Source of the DNA: Parageobacillus thermantarcticus
GTDB lineage: Bacteria; Bacillota; Bacilli; Bacillales; Anoxybacillaceae
Direction: 5' to 3'
NCBI RefSeq assembly: GCF_900111865.1
Contig: NZ_FOJS01000022.1
Location: 1-50,799 of the forward strand
DNA length: 50,799 nt
Shown: piece by piece, positions 17,090 to 25,182 of the stretch
How positions within the stretch are numbered: position 1 is the stretch's first letter
Layout of the letters: the number at the start of each line of letters is the position of its first letter
Position numbers and translations under genes: made by a program
Notes under the pieces: generated by a model
The model's input: the letters and a program-made list of their open reading frames with translations, nothing else
Database searches by the model: none
Told to the model about the DNA's origin: nothing

Positions 17090-17218
17090 TCACTTGTCTT
17101 TATGACGTAATGCAAGTTTTACAGCAAAATAAACAACCAGTCCAATGATGAACAAGTTAAGAACCCAACCAATGATTCCCAATCCCATCATTCCCCAAAC
17201 ACTCATCATCCCATCCAT
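17090..17218 (-). CDS. Small Met/Gly-rich membrane protein, 42 aa
   Basis: ATG 17216-17218 lies six bases behind GAGGTG; two further ATG codons directly upstream are alternative starts. The product has a Met-rich N-terminus (MDGMMSVWGMMGLG), one membrane helix (VLNLFIIGLVVYFAVKL) and a short basic tail (RHKDK). It resembles the small SHOCT-less membrane proteins that accompany copper operons in Bacilli, but I cannot assign a family. It lies just upstream of the Rieske gene on the same strand and may share its transcript. Confidence 0.6.
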   Translation of the reverse strand: MDGMMSVWGMMGLGIIGWVLNLFIIGLVVYFAVKLALRHKDK

Positions 17219-17478
17219 CATCATCATCACCTCTCGCAAATTTTAAAATGATTCATCATCGTTCCTTGGCGTTTCATTTATTCAAAGTTTTTGCTTGATG
17301 CTTTGCTGTTATACATGATGGCATGGATCACACATGTTTTCTAGCTTATTTGGAGGGGCATTGCTCCATAAAGTGGAAGGAAGCGTTTAATTCGATATTC
17401 CCCCTTGTCTTCACTGCTGCTACGCAAATAGTCCATTCCATAAACTAATACAACAGCTAACTTGCACTCTTTTTCGAA

Positions 17479-17657
17479 CAAGTCCGGAAATTGCGAAAAA
17501 AGAAACAACAAAAAGCAGCGGAATTTTCCCGAAGCTGAAATTCGGGCCACGTCCCAATTATTGTGTACAATTCCATGACAGTACAATAAATTTGGATGAC
17601 GAAAAAACCAAATCGTCTTTTGCCGTTTTGCTTTTTACACAAAATCTCGACTTCATC
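17479..17657 (+). repeat. Two nested copies (E1 and E2) of the short MITE-like repeat
   Basis: E1 (about 17479-17545) has CAAGTCCGGAAATTGCGA, AAAAAGAAACAACAAAAAGC and ATTTTCCCGAAGCTG and then breaks off. E2 (about 17544-17657) is in the opposite orientation. It opens GGGCCACGTCCCAATTATTG and ends TTGCTTTTTACACAAAATC followed by TCGACTTCATC, aligning along its full length with copy H. The arrangement suggests one element inserted into another. Confidence 0.65.
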
Positions 17658-17714
17658 GACATTCGCTGGACCAACAGTGCTTTTTTCATGTTTTTTATGA
17701 TTTTATAATAAAAA

Positions 17715-17760
17715 AAAAGTATGGAGAAAGTGTTCATAAAAAATTACAATTTTTTGTCAT
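17715..17760 (-). promoter_or_regulatory. Shared ATGGAGA-type box, copy 3 (orphan)
   Basis: AAAAGTATGGAGAAAGTGTT then CATAAAAAATTACAATTTTTTGTC matches the box at 9936-9982 at all but a few positions, and similarity extends to a TCAAAAAATCGATT motif near 17790. It faces a gene-less, repeat-filled stretch, so the gene it once controlled seems lost. Confidence 0.45.
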
Positions 17761-17872
17761 GGTCTTTTATTTGGCAACTAGATGTTTTCAAAAAATCGAT
17801 TGCTTCTGCCATTCAATCATATTGGTGTTTACGCCAACATCCGGACTTATTTCCAACAGCCGTTCCTCTTCT

Positions 17873-18817
17873 TTAAGAAATTTCAACGAATCCAACCATT
17901 CCAGATTCTTTATGGCCGGGAACCGTACAATAAAATCGAAAAACACCGCTTTCAACCGGTATGAACCGAATTTCGGCTGTTTTACCCGGCAAAGAGTGAA
18001 CATGGACTGTTTGATTTTTTGAATCATTCCCATGATGACTTGGTTGTAAAAGGGAGGCTTTCATATTTTCGAATTCGATATCATGTTCAACTTCACCGCT
18101 ATTTTTGAGAATTAAGGTTACGGGTTGTCCTATAGTAAGTTTGAAATTTTTTGGGAAATAAGCAAATTCGGTTGCTTCCATGACTACTGTTTTCACCTTT
18201 GCCCCAGAGTTTAACGGAGAAGCAAACCGATTATTACTGATCATAGAATGGCCCATAGATGAATTTTTTATTGGAACGTTGTCATCTCGAGCGAGTTCAT
18301 TATATAAGTGGTTATAAGCGTAGAAAAACAGGAGAAAAAATATTGCTAGTAATAGGGGATTATGGAATATTTTATTAATCAAAGATAAACGGTTAAAACC
18401 GGTTTCTTGTTGAAGCATGTACAAAATGATGCTAATCATTCCGACAAATATGACGAGCATGATATGAATCATTGAATTTCGGTATTCTGGTAACATCATT
18501 TCACCTAACATCGCACCCATCATTCCGCCCATGATTCCTGACAAAATACCATCTATGATGGCCATCACACTAATCGGCAGACCGGTCAAAAAACCAGCTA
18601 AAAAACCAATGGCCGCTCCTAAAATAGTTGAGAAAAAGAGGTTGCCGCTATACAAAATCCCGACGAGCAATCCGCCTGTTAGCCCGACCAACATTCCCAA
18701 AGCCATCGCCGTCATCATTCCAGCCATGCATGTTATTTTCTTTCTTTTTATGAATACGAAAGCAATAACCATCAATGATAAAATGGTTACAATAATTCCG
18801 GTTAATAAAATTGGCAA
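17873..18817 (-). CDS. Multi-TM domain fused to a C-terminal type I cupredoxin
   Basis: This 314-residue protein has about five hydrophobic segments in the first 180 residues, including very Gly/Met-rich stretches (GILSGIMGGMMGAMLGEMML). A Met/His linker (SSMGHSMISNNR) leads into a cupredoxin domain at the C-terminus. Copper ligands are visible: His in EVEHDIEF, and Cys, His and Met in the C-terminal FYCTVPGHKESGM. The domain would sit on the outer face, receiving or donating copper or electrons. The start is TTG 18815-18817 with GGAGGGG eight bases upstream. It is the last gene of the copper island on this strand, and no partner follows it directly. Confidence 0.82.
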   Translation of the reverse strand: MPILLTGIIVTILSLMVIAFVFIKRKKITCMAGMMTAMALGMLVGLTGGLLVGILYSGNLFFSTILGAAIGFLAGFLTGLPISVMAIIDGILSGIMGGMMGAMLGEMMLPEYRNSMIHIMLVIFVGMISIILYMLQQETGFNRLSLINKIFHNPLLLAIFFLLFFYAYNHLYNELARDDNVPIKNSSMGHSMISNNRFASPLNSGAKVKTVVMEATEFAYFPKNFKLTIGQPVTLILKNSGEVEHDIEFENMKASLLQPSHHGNDSKNQTVHVHSLPGKTAEIRFIPVESGVFRFYCTVPGHKESGMVGFVEIS

Positions 18818-19018
18818 TGAACGATCCCCTCCCGCGTAAGTTTTTATTTGTAAACATATATGTGGCCAAGTGATTAGTTAGTCCTTTTAAAATTTATTAT
18901 TCATAGGGATAAACTAATGTCTGAAACAATAAAATGACTTTTATATTTTCCTTATTCTTCGCCCATACAGTAGTGGTATCGTGATTTTTTGCTGTTGAAA
19001 CGAAAACACCGCAATTTA

Positions 19019-19807
19019 TCAGCTGCTCGCGCTCGTATAAAAACGAAGCGCAAAGCGCCAAAAGCGGCGCGCAAGCCATAGAAAGACCAAAGCAAGCAAA
19101 GCGGCGATGAGCGCGGTCGCCATATTCCACTTTCCTAACAGTGACAACGCCGGCATGTTCGTAATGACAGCGGCAGGCAATACGTACGTCAGCACAATAC
19201 GCACCCAGCCGCGGTACATGCCGACCGGAAACCTTGCCGTTTCAAAAAACGAATCAAAAATAAAGGACAAGTCGTCAATGCGGATGACCCAAAACGACGT
19301 CGTCATCAGCAGCATCCATAACGAATAAATTAACACGAACGAAGCGGCGATCGTTACGATAAAAACGATCACATCTACTAGCGACGGAATATAATGTTTT
19401 TTTATTAATCCGTAGCCGATGACGCCAATGCCAAGCAATACATCGATAAGCCGCCAAAATACTAAATGGCGAAAGCTGACGTAAAACATGCTATCGACCG
19501 GCTTTGTCAAAATATAATCCAACGTGCCGCGGCGGACATGCTCAAGCAGGCGCGGCATGTTTGGACGCAACGCAAAATCAATCATCCCTCTCAGCGTATT
19601 AAAGACGCCAAGCAAAACAAGCACGTCGGCATATGTCCAGCCGCCTAATTGGTCAGTCTGATAGAAAAAGATGTTAACCGTCAAAACCGCAATCCCAATG
19701 CCAAAAAAGCTGGAGATGAGATTGCCGAGAAACTCGCTGCGATATTCCAATTCTTCCACAAAACAGGCGCGGAAAAACTCGCGGAAAATCCGTACATATC
19801 TTCGCAC
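19019..19807 (-). CDS. ABC-2 type exporter, permease subunit 2
   Basis: This protein of about 262 residues has six membrane segments and belongs to the ABC2_membrane_6 (DUF990) family. It begins RRYVRIFREFFRACFVEELE, a typical amphipathic start of these permeases. I chose GTG 19805-19807, three bases after the stop of the preceding permease, with AGGTGG upstream. A longer start at 19852 would overlap that gene by about 40 bases. It should form the heterodimeric membrane channel with the next gene product, powered by the ATPase at 20573-21550. The substrate is not known. Confidence 0.85.
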   Translation of the reverse strand: MRRYVRIFREFFRACFVEELEYRSEFLGNLISSFFGIGIAVLTVNIFFYQTDQLGGWTYADVLVLLGVFNTLRGMIDFALRPNMPRLLEHVRRGTLDYILTKPVDSMFYVSFRHLVFWRLIDVLLGIGVIGYGLIKKHYIPSLVDVIVFIVTIAASFVLIYSLWMLLMTTSFWVIRIDDLSFIFDSFFETARFPVGMYRGWVRIVLTYVLPAAVITNMPALSLLGKWNMATALIAALLALVFLWLARRFWRFALRFYTSASS

Positions 19808-19809
19808 GC

Positions 19810-20583
19810 TTAACCACCTACCGCTTGGTTTTTCTTTAATCCCGCTTTCCATATCCACCGCAAAGCGATAACGAACACCACAATCCAAATGGAAGCGATG
19901 GCAAAGCCTTGCAGCATATCATGGCTATTGGCTGCTTTGGTAATGATGTCAATCGGAAAGCCAATCATATAACGAAACGGCAAAAAAATGCTCCACTGCT
20001 GCAACACCGGCGGCAGCAGCGACAACGGCGCAATCCGCCCTGATAAAAATAGAGAAATCACTTCCAGCACGCCATAGACCGCCGTAACTTTGGTAATCCA
20101 AAAGCCGAGCAGCCCGCAAATGTAGCTAAGCAAAAAGCGCAGTGCCGCTCCAAGCAGCAGCGCCATCAAAAACAAAAGCGTTTGTCCTCCTGTCATGTCA
20201 AAACGAAGGGCGGGCACAAACAGCGCCGCCACCGCCCATACCGGCGCTAGTATGACGAGAAATAGCACTTTATAAACGATATTTTCCGCAACTGCCCAAT
20301 GAATTGGATGAAGCGGGCGGAGAATATAGTTGGAAAACGTCCCCTCGCGAATTTCGCGATCCAGCTCCCAAACGTCCCACGCGCTCGTCATCCGCTCGAC
20401 AAAAATGACCGCCATAAAGTAAAAAAGGAAAGCATCGCTTTGGGACGGATCGATGTTCATCCAGACGGCCATCGTAATGAGCGGCTGAACAATCGCTCCT
20501 GTCATCCAGACGATCGTTGCGAGACGATAAGCCAACATTTCTACATATTTCATGCGCAGAAGGGCGATGTATTTACGAATCAT
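19810..20583 (-). CDS. ABC-2 type exporter, permease subunit 1
   Basis: This 257-residue protein has six predicted membrane helices. The family pattern includes a conserved cytoplasmic stretch (WELDREIREGTFSNYILRPL) that is the ATPase-coupling segment of DUF990-type permeases. ATG 20581-20583 lies inside the end of the ATPase gene, overlapping its stop by about ten bases, with GGAGGGG upstream. The tight ATPase-permease-permease organisation shows one operon and one transporter. Confidence 0.87.
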   Translation of the reverse strand: MIRKYIALLRMKYVEMLAYRLATIVWMTGAIVQPLITMAVWMNIDPSQSDAFLFYFMAVIFVERMTSAWDVWELDREIREGTFSNYILRPLHPIHWAVAENIVYKVLFLVILAPVWAVAALFVPALRFDMTGGQTLLFLMALLLGAALRFLLSYICGLLGFWITKVTAVYGVLEVISLFLSGRIAPLSLLPPVLQQWSIFLPFRYMIGFPIDIITKAANSHDMLQGFAIASIWIVVFVIALRWIWKAGLKKNQAVGG

Positions 20584-21550
20584 TGAACCCCTCCTGAAAC
20601 GCCCGCGTAATGACTTCTTCCATCGGCGGGTCTTGAATGTTAATGTCATGGACGTGGAAATGCTGCAAAAAATGGGACGATACTTCCGCTACTTTCTCGC
20701 GGGCGACGCGCAATGTCGCCTTTCCGTCTTCAATCTCCACGATTTCTCCGTAATTTTCCCATGGCACTGCAGGTATATTCGCAAAACGAATTTCCAGCCG
20801 TTTATAAGGGGCAAGCTTCTCTGTTAACACATCTAGCTCCCCATCATAAATAAGCGTTCCATGATTGATAATCATTACCCGGTCGCATAGCGCCGTAACA
20901 TCGCCCATATAATGGGACGTTAATAAAATCGTCGTTTCATGTTCACGGTTGTAATCGACAATAAAGCGGCGCACTTTTTCCTGCGTATGGACATCGAGGC
21001 CAATGGTCGGCTCGTCTAAAAACAACACTTTCGGGCGATGCAGCAGCGCCGCCGCAAGTTCGCAGCGCATCCGCTGCCCGAGCGACAAGCTGCGCGTCGG
21101 TTTATCTAGCAGCGGCGCAAGCTCCAGCAATTCGACCAATTCGTCCAACGTTTGCTGAAATGTGCGATCATCGATTTCATAAATCGCCTTGTTGACCAAA
21201 AACGTTTCCATTGGCGGAATGTCCCAAATGAGCTGGCTTTTTTGCCCCATCACCAAACTCATCATTTTTTTAAATTCCGTTTTTTGCTCAAACGGCACAA
21301 AACCGCCGACCGTAATTTCCCCCGAAGTCGGATGAAGGAGCCCCGCGAGCATCTTCATCGTCGTCGTCTTTCCCGCTCCGTTCGGACCTAGAAATCCGAC
21401 AATCTCCCCCTTTTCAATCGTAAACGAAATATCTTTGACTGCTTCCACAAGCCGATATTCGCGATTCAACAAGCTGCGGATGGCCTCCAGCCATCCCGTT
21501 TGCCGGACATGCACGCGAAATGATTTATGCAAATGCTTCACATGAATCAT
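20573..21550 (-). CDS. ABC-2 type exporter, ATP-binding subunit
   Basis: This protein of about 325 residues has Walker A (GPNGAGKTTT), the Q-loop, the signature SLSLGQRMRCELAAALL, Walker B (VLFLDEPTIGLD) and the switch His in LLTSHYM. A C-terminal extension of about 80 residues follows, as in NatA/CcmA-type exporters. I chose ATG 21548-21550 because the family begins MIHVKHLHKSF and GGAGG lies upstream. A start 25 codons earlier has no homologous sequence. It energises the two permeases that follow. Drug, antibiotic or lipid export are possibilities; nothing in the window decides this. Confidence 0.9.
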   Translation of the reverse strand: MIHVKHLHKSFRVHVRQTGWLEAIRSLLNREYRLVEAVKDISFTIEKGEIVGFLGPNGAGKTTTMKMLAGLLHPTSGEITVGGFVPFEQKTEFKKMMSLVMGQKSQLIWDIPPMETFLVNKAIYEIDDRTFQQTLDELVELLELAPLLDKPTRSLSLGQRMRCELAAALLHRPKVLFLDEPTIGLDVHTQEKVRRFIVDYNREHETTILLTSHYMGDVTALCDRVMIINHGTLIYDGELDVLTEKLAPYKRLEIRFANIPAVPWENYGEIVEIEDGKATLRVAREKVAEVSSHFLQHFHVHDINIQDPPMEEVITRAFQEGFNDS

Positions 21551-21894
21551 CGGTTTATTCCTCCAGCCGTTGCCAAGAAGTGTTGCCCTTACATTATTTT
21601 TATATGAGCGGCCGGCAGCATGCAAACAAAAAGCAAATTTCCAAAATTAACTGTAACTTTAAAGAGGGGACATAGCCCACAGCGGGAGGCGCAACAAAAT
21701 CTTTTAATTTCAAGAAGGCGCTCCCCTATTCAAAAAATCGACAAAGCAATCGAAAACCTATACTATACATACAAGCCAATGGGAATTTTAATGAACATGT
21801 GGTACAGCTGAAGTAACCCAAGTAAATTATAATTGTATTTTTATTCAAATATTTTTATAATTATGTAAAACATATTCAATAAGGGGGAACTAAA
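21551..21894. other. Intergenic region between divergent genes
   Basis: This region of about 340 bases separates the ABC operon from the transglutaminase-like gene. It is AT-rich before 21895 and carries the GGGGGAAC ribosome site of that gene. No repeat copy, RNA structure or small gene with a good start was recognised. Confidence 0.5.
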
Positions 21895-22503
21895 ATGGAA
21901 CTAATTCCCGAGTCGACTAATTTAATGGACTATCTGGAAGAATTAGAGGTTGTCGATTTTTCCCATCCTTTCATCCAGAAAAAAATAAACGAATTGTTTC
22001 ATGAAGGGCAGTCAGAACTGGACAAAGCGAAAATAGCATTTGAATTTGTCAGGGATGAAATTTCGCACTCATGGGATATACAAAGCACAAGAGTTACATG
22101 CAAAGCTTCTGAGGTGCTTTACTATAAAGAAGGAGTTTGTTACGCAAAAGCGAATTTATTAGCCGCTTTGTTAAGATCGCAAGGAATCCCGACAGGTTTT
22201 TGTTATCAGCGGCTCATGATATTCGATACACCGGACAAGGGCTATTCCCTTCATGCGCTGAATGGTGTTTTTCTTTCTTCATTAAATCGGTGGATTCGTT
22301 TAGATGCTCGCGGAAACAAACCAGGTGTACAGGCAGAATTTTCTATAGATAAAGAAATATTAGCATTTCCCGTCCAAGAGGAGCTGGGCGAAAAAGATTT
22401 TCCGACCATCTATACGAAACCGAACCCAAAAACCATTTCCGTTTTAAAGGAACATACAGATGCGCTAGAAATGTATAAATATTATTTGCCTGACAATTTA
22501 TAA
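21895..22503 (+). CDS. Transglutaminase-like domain protein
   Basis: This 202-residue cytosolic protein has the transglutaminase-core triad: Cys in KEGVCYAKANLLAALLRSQG, His in YSLHALNGVFL and Asp in WIRLDARGNK. No signal peptide or membrane helix is present. Bacterial members of this fold act mostly as cysteine proteases or acyltransferases, and some are inactive scaffolds. The gene is monocistronic, preceded by GGGGGAAC and followed by a terminator shared with the convergent acetoacetyl-CoA synthetase gene. The substrate is unknown. Confidence 0.85.
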   Translation: MELIPESTNLMDYLEELEVVDFSHPFIQKKINELFHEGQSELDKAKIAFEFVRDEISHSWDIQSTRVTCKASEVLYYKEGVCYAKANLLAALLRSQGIPTGFCYQRLMIFDTPDKGYSLHALNGVFLSSLNRWIRLDARGNKPGVQAEFSIDKEILAFPVQEELGEKDFPTIYTKPNPKTISVLKEHTDALEMYKYYLPDNL

Positions 22504-22606
22504 ACTGTTAACAAATAAATATGAAAGATGAGCAATTTACTTCAGCATTCTATACGTATAAGCCTAGACGCTTATCCTTTATCGCTGCTTCTTCCCCGAA
22601 ACAACA

Positions 22607-22641
22607 AAGGGCTGGCCCAAAAACTTTTTGGTTCAGCCCTT
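22607..22641 (-). terminator. Hairpin between transglutaminase-like gene and acetoacetyl-CoA synthetase gene
   Basis: AAGGGCTGGCCCAAAAA and TTTTTGGTTCAGCCCTT form a long stem with almost no loop. It lies between convergent genes and can serve both. Confidence 0.7.
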
Positions 22642-22652
22642 GCGAAATACGT

Positions 22653-24653
22653 TTAATGATTCGATAAACGATTTTGTTCGCTGCTTGCCAACTGTTTGGA
22701 TAATTCAATAAAAAACTGCAAAGCCTCCGGATTCGCCATTGATCCACGGTTGACCGCTTTTTCGAGCGGAAAGCCTAACAAGATTTTGCGAATGGGGATT
22801 TCCATTTTCTTTCCGTTTAACGTTTTTGGAATTTGCTCGATTTGGTAAATTTCATCTGGCACAAAGCGCGGCGATACTTTTTGGCGAATGGCGTTTTTGA
22901 TTTTTTCTTTTAGCTCCTCGTTTAATGCCACTTCTGGCTGAAGAACGACAAACAGCGGCATAAACGATTTTTTGCCCATCATTTCCAAATCGATGACCAA
23001 GCTGTCGAGCACTTCATCGATCGCTTCGACGGCGCGGTAAATTTCGCTCGTTCCCATGCGGACGCCGGCGCGATTAATCGTCGAATCGGAGCGCCCGTAA
23101 ATGACGCAGCCGCCTTCCTCGTCCATTTTAATCCAATCGCCATGTTTCCAAATTCCCGGATACGTATCGAAATAACTGTCCAAATACCGCTCGTCATTTT
23201 GATCATTCCAGAAATAAAGCGGCATCGACGGCATTGGATCAACAATGACCAGCTCTCCCACTTCGTTTATTAAGCGGTTTCCATTTTCATCAAACGCTTG
23301 GACATTCGCACCTAGCGAACGGCATTGGATGACCCCGGCGCGAACCGGCAAGATGGGCGAACCGGCAACGAAAGCGGTGCACACGTCCGTCCCGCCGCTG
23401 CACGAAACTAAACAAACGTCGTCTTTGACGTTTTCATACACCCATAAAAACCCTTCCGCCGTCAGCGGCGATCCCGTCGAAAGAACCGCTTCCAAATCGG
23501 AAAAATCGTATGATTCTTTTGGTTTCACCCCAAGCTTCATGCAAATGTTGATAAACGCCGCGCTCGTTCCAAAATGGGTGATGCGGGCCTTTTCCGCCAG
23601 CTCCCATAACGCGTTTCCGTCCGGATATGTCGGACTGCCGTCATAAAGAACGACCGTCGCTCCGACAAGCAATCCGCCGATCAAAAAATTCCACATCATC
23701 CATCCCGTCGTCGTAAACCAGAAAAACGTGCTTTCTTTCGTGATATTTTCTTCAATCATCAGCGATTTTAAATGCTCAAGCAAAATGCCGCCATGTCCAT
23801 GAACGATTGGTTTCGGCAGCCCTGTTGTCCCCGAGGAGTATAAAATCCAAAGCGGGTGGTCAAACGGAACGTATTCATAAGAAAGTTCCGCTTTTTCCTG
23901 TATGATCTCATCCCATAATAAAACAGAATCATCCGTCGCTTGTACGTCTTCTCGCAAATATGGAAGCAAAATCGTTTTCTTGAGCGACGGCAAATTTTTC
24001 CTCAATTCATCGACGATTGGACGTTTATCCAACTCTTTTCCATTATATTGGCATCCGTCCATCGCGAAAAGCACTGTTGGTTCGATTTGCCGGAAGCGGT
24101 CGAGGACGCTGCTCGCGCCAAAATCCGGAGAACAGCTCGACCAAATCGCGCCAATGCTGGCGCATGCCAAGAAGGCGACGACGGTTTCCGGAATGTTTGG
24201 CATGTATGCCACCACCCGGTCTCCCGGTTTGACACCGATTTTTTTAAGCGCGCTCGCGACCGCCGCCGTTTTTTCTTTTAGCTCCTTCCAAGCCACTTCA
24301 CGATAAGGAACGCGCTCGGAACGGAAAAGAAGCGCTGGGCGGTCGGACCGCTCGTTTCGAAATACGTGCTCCGCGTAATTTAACATCGCTCCTGGAAACC
24401 ATTTCGCACCTGGCATTTTCCTCTCTTCCAAAACGCAACGATACGGCGTGACCGATTTTATCTCACAATATTCCCACACCGATTCCCAAAATTTCTCTAA
24501 ATGCTCAACGGACCAATTCCATAATGCATGATGCGTTTCCAACGACAGCCCCCTTTTTTTCTTTAACCAATTCATATATTTCTTTATATTCGATCGTTGC
24601 ACACGCTCCTCTGACGGCATCCATAATATCGCCCCTTCCGCAACCGTTTTCAT
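22653..24653 (-). CDS. Acetoacetate-CoA ligase (acetoacetyl-CoA synthetase)
   Basis: This 666-residue member of the ANL superfamily adenylates acetoacetate and transfers it to CoA. The family N-terminus EGAILWMPSEERVQ is followed by the acetyl-CoA synthetase-like core: the P-loop YSSGTTGLPKPIVHGHGG, SCSGGTDVCTAF, and the hinge GRSDSTINRAGVRMGTSEIY. The ATP-binding YFWND segment and a C-terminal lysine in LNGKKMEIP complete it. The length and N-terminus fit acetoacetyl- rather than acetyl-CoA synthetases. A hairpin (GTCTGCG/CGCAGAC) lies between an AAAGGGGGG site and the start, so translation may be modulated. Confidence 0.9.
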   Translation of the reverse strand: MKTVAEGAILWMPSEERVQRSNIKKYMNWLKKKRGLSLETHHALWNWSVEHLEKFWESVWEYCEIKSVTPYRCVLEERKMPGAKWFPGAMLNYAEHVFRNERSDRPALLFRSERVPYREVAWKELKEKTAAVASALKKIGVKPGDRVVAYMPNIPETVVAFLACASIGAIWSSCSPDFGASSVLDRFRQIEPTVLFAMDGCQYNGKELDKRPIVDELRKNLPSLKKTILLPYLREDVQATDDSVLLWDEIIQEKAELSYEYVPFDHPLWILYSSGTTGLPKPIVHGHGGILLEHLKSLMIEENITKESTFFWFTTTGWMMWNFLIGGLLVGATVVLYDGSPTYPDGNALWELAEKARITHFGTSAAFINICMKLGVKPKESYDFSDLEAVLSTGSPLTAEGFLWVYENVKDDVCLVSCSGGTDVCTAFVAGSPILPVRAGVIQCRSLGANVQAFDENGNRLINEVGELVIVDPMPSMPLYFWNDQNDERYLDSYFDTYPGIWKHGDWIKMDEEGGCVIYGRSDSTINRAGVRMGTSEIYRAVEAIDEVLDSLVIDLEMMGKKSFMPLFVVLQPEVALNEELKEKIKNAIRQKVSPRFVPDEIYQIEQIPKTLNGKKMEIPIRKILLGFPLEKAVNRGSMANPEALQFFIELSKQLASSEQNRLSNH

Positions 24654-24825
24654 TTCTGTCTGCGCAAAAACGCAGACTCCCCCCTTTCCCCTTTGTTTTT
24701 ATTGATTGAAAATTTCGATTATTTATATAATATCATTTTTTGCTGCTGCTGAAAATATGGAAGCAGAGAACGAACTTCATGAAAAAGAATGACAAAATTC
24801 GCCGAGGAACCGTGAAACAAAATGA

Positions 24826-24854
24826 TTGACAAAACAAAAAGGAAAGAATAAGAT
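24826..24854 (+). promoter_or_regulatory. Predicted sigma-A promoter of the feo operon
   Basis: TTGACA at 24826-24831 and TAAGAT at 24849-24854 are spaced by exactly 17 bases and lie about 67 bases upstream of feoA. The AT-rich sequence 24875-24900 could include a degenerate Fur box, but no clear match was seen. Confidence 0.65.
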
Positions 24855-24921
24855 AAAAGAAAATTTGGTTTAGCGCAAAATTATAATCTTAATACAATTT
24901 ATTAGACAGGAGGAAACTATT

Positions 24922-25182
24922 ATGCCTTCAGTAAAATTGCAGCGTCTATCCGAAGCCGAAGAAGGGGAGCATTTCCGTATTGAAAAACTTGACATAAAAG
25001 ATGGAACGATGAAACGAAGATTGCTTGACTTAGGGTTTGTTCCCGGGTGCGAAATCATCGTTCTCCAAAAAAGCCCGTTGGGAGACCCGACCGCCTATCG
25101 TGTCAGCAATACAACGATTGCGTTGCGGAAGGAAGAAAGCGACCATATTTACGGGGAGAGAATATGCGATGACAACAAATGA
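24922..25182 (+). CDS. feoA: Ferrous iron transport protein FeoA
   Basis: This 86-residue protein has the SH3-like FeoA fold: an N-terminal segment, then MKRRLLDLGFVPGCEIIVLQ and a DPTAYRVSNTTIALRKEE strand that is typical of the family. It starts after ACAGGAGGA. FeoA is a small cytosolic partner that supports Fe(II) uptake through FeoB. Its stop overlaps the start of the FeoB GTPase gene by 14 bases, so the two are translationally coupled. Confidence 0.93.
   Translation: MPSVKLQRLSEAEEGEHFRIEKLDIKDGTMKRRLLDLGFVPGCEIIVLQKSPLGDPTAYRVSNTTIALRKEESDHIYGERICDDNK

Larger units (their letters stand above)
17219..17872. other. Long intergenic region with repeats and an orphan promoter-like box
   Basis: The stretch contains the composite short repeats at 17479-17657 and the shared box at 17715-17760. 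A minus-strand frame at 17341-17470 (VVLVYGMDYLRSSSEDKGEY onward) looks like a coherent protein tail cut by the repeat. On the minus strand an ATGAAAAAAGCACTGTTGG start-like segment near 17691-17673 runs straight into the repeat. I infer a small gene destroyed by repeat insertion, but no complete product can be reconstructed. Confidence 0.4.

Noticed and set aside
24875-24900. Possible Fur box upstream of feoA
   Set aside because: The sequence is AT-rich but does not show the GATAAT-type inverted hexamers convincingly.
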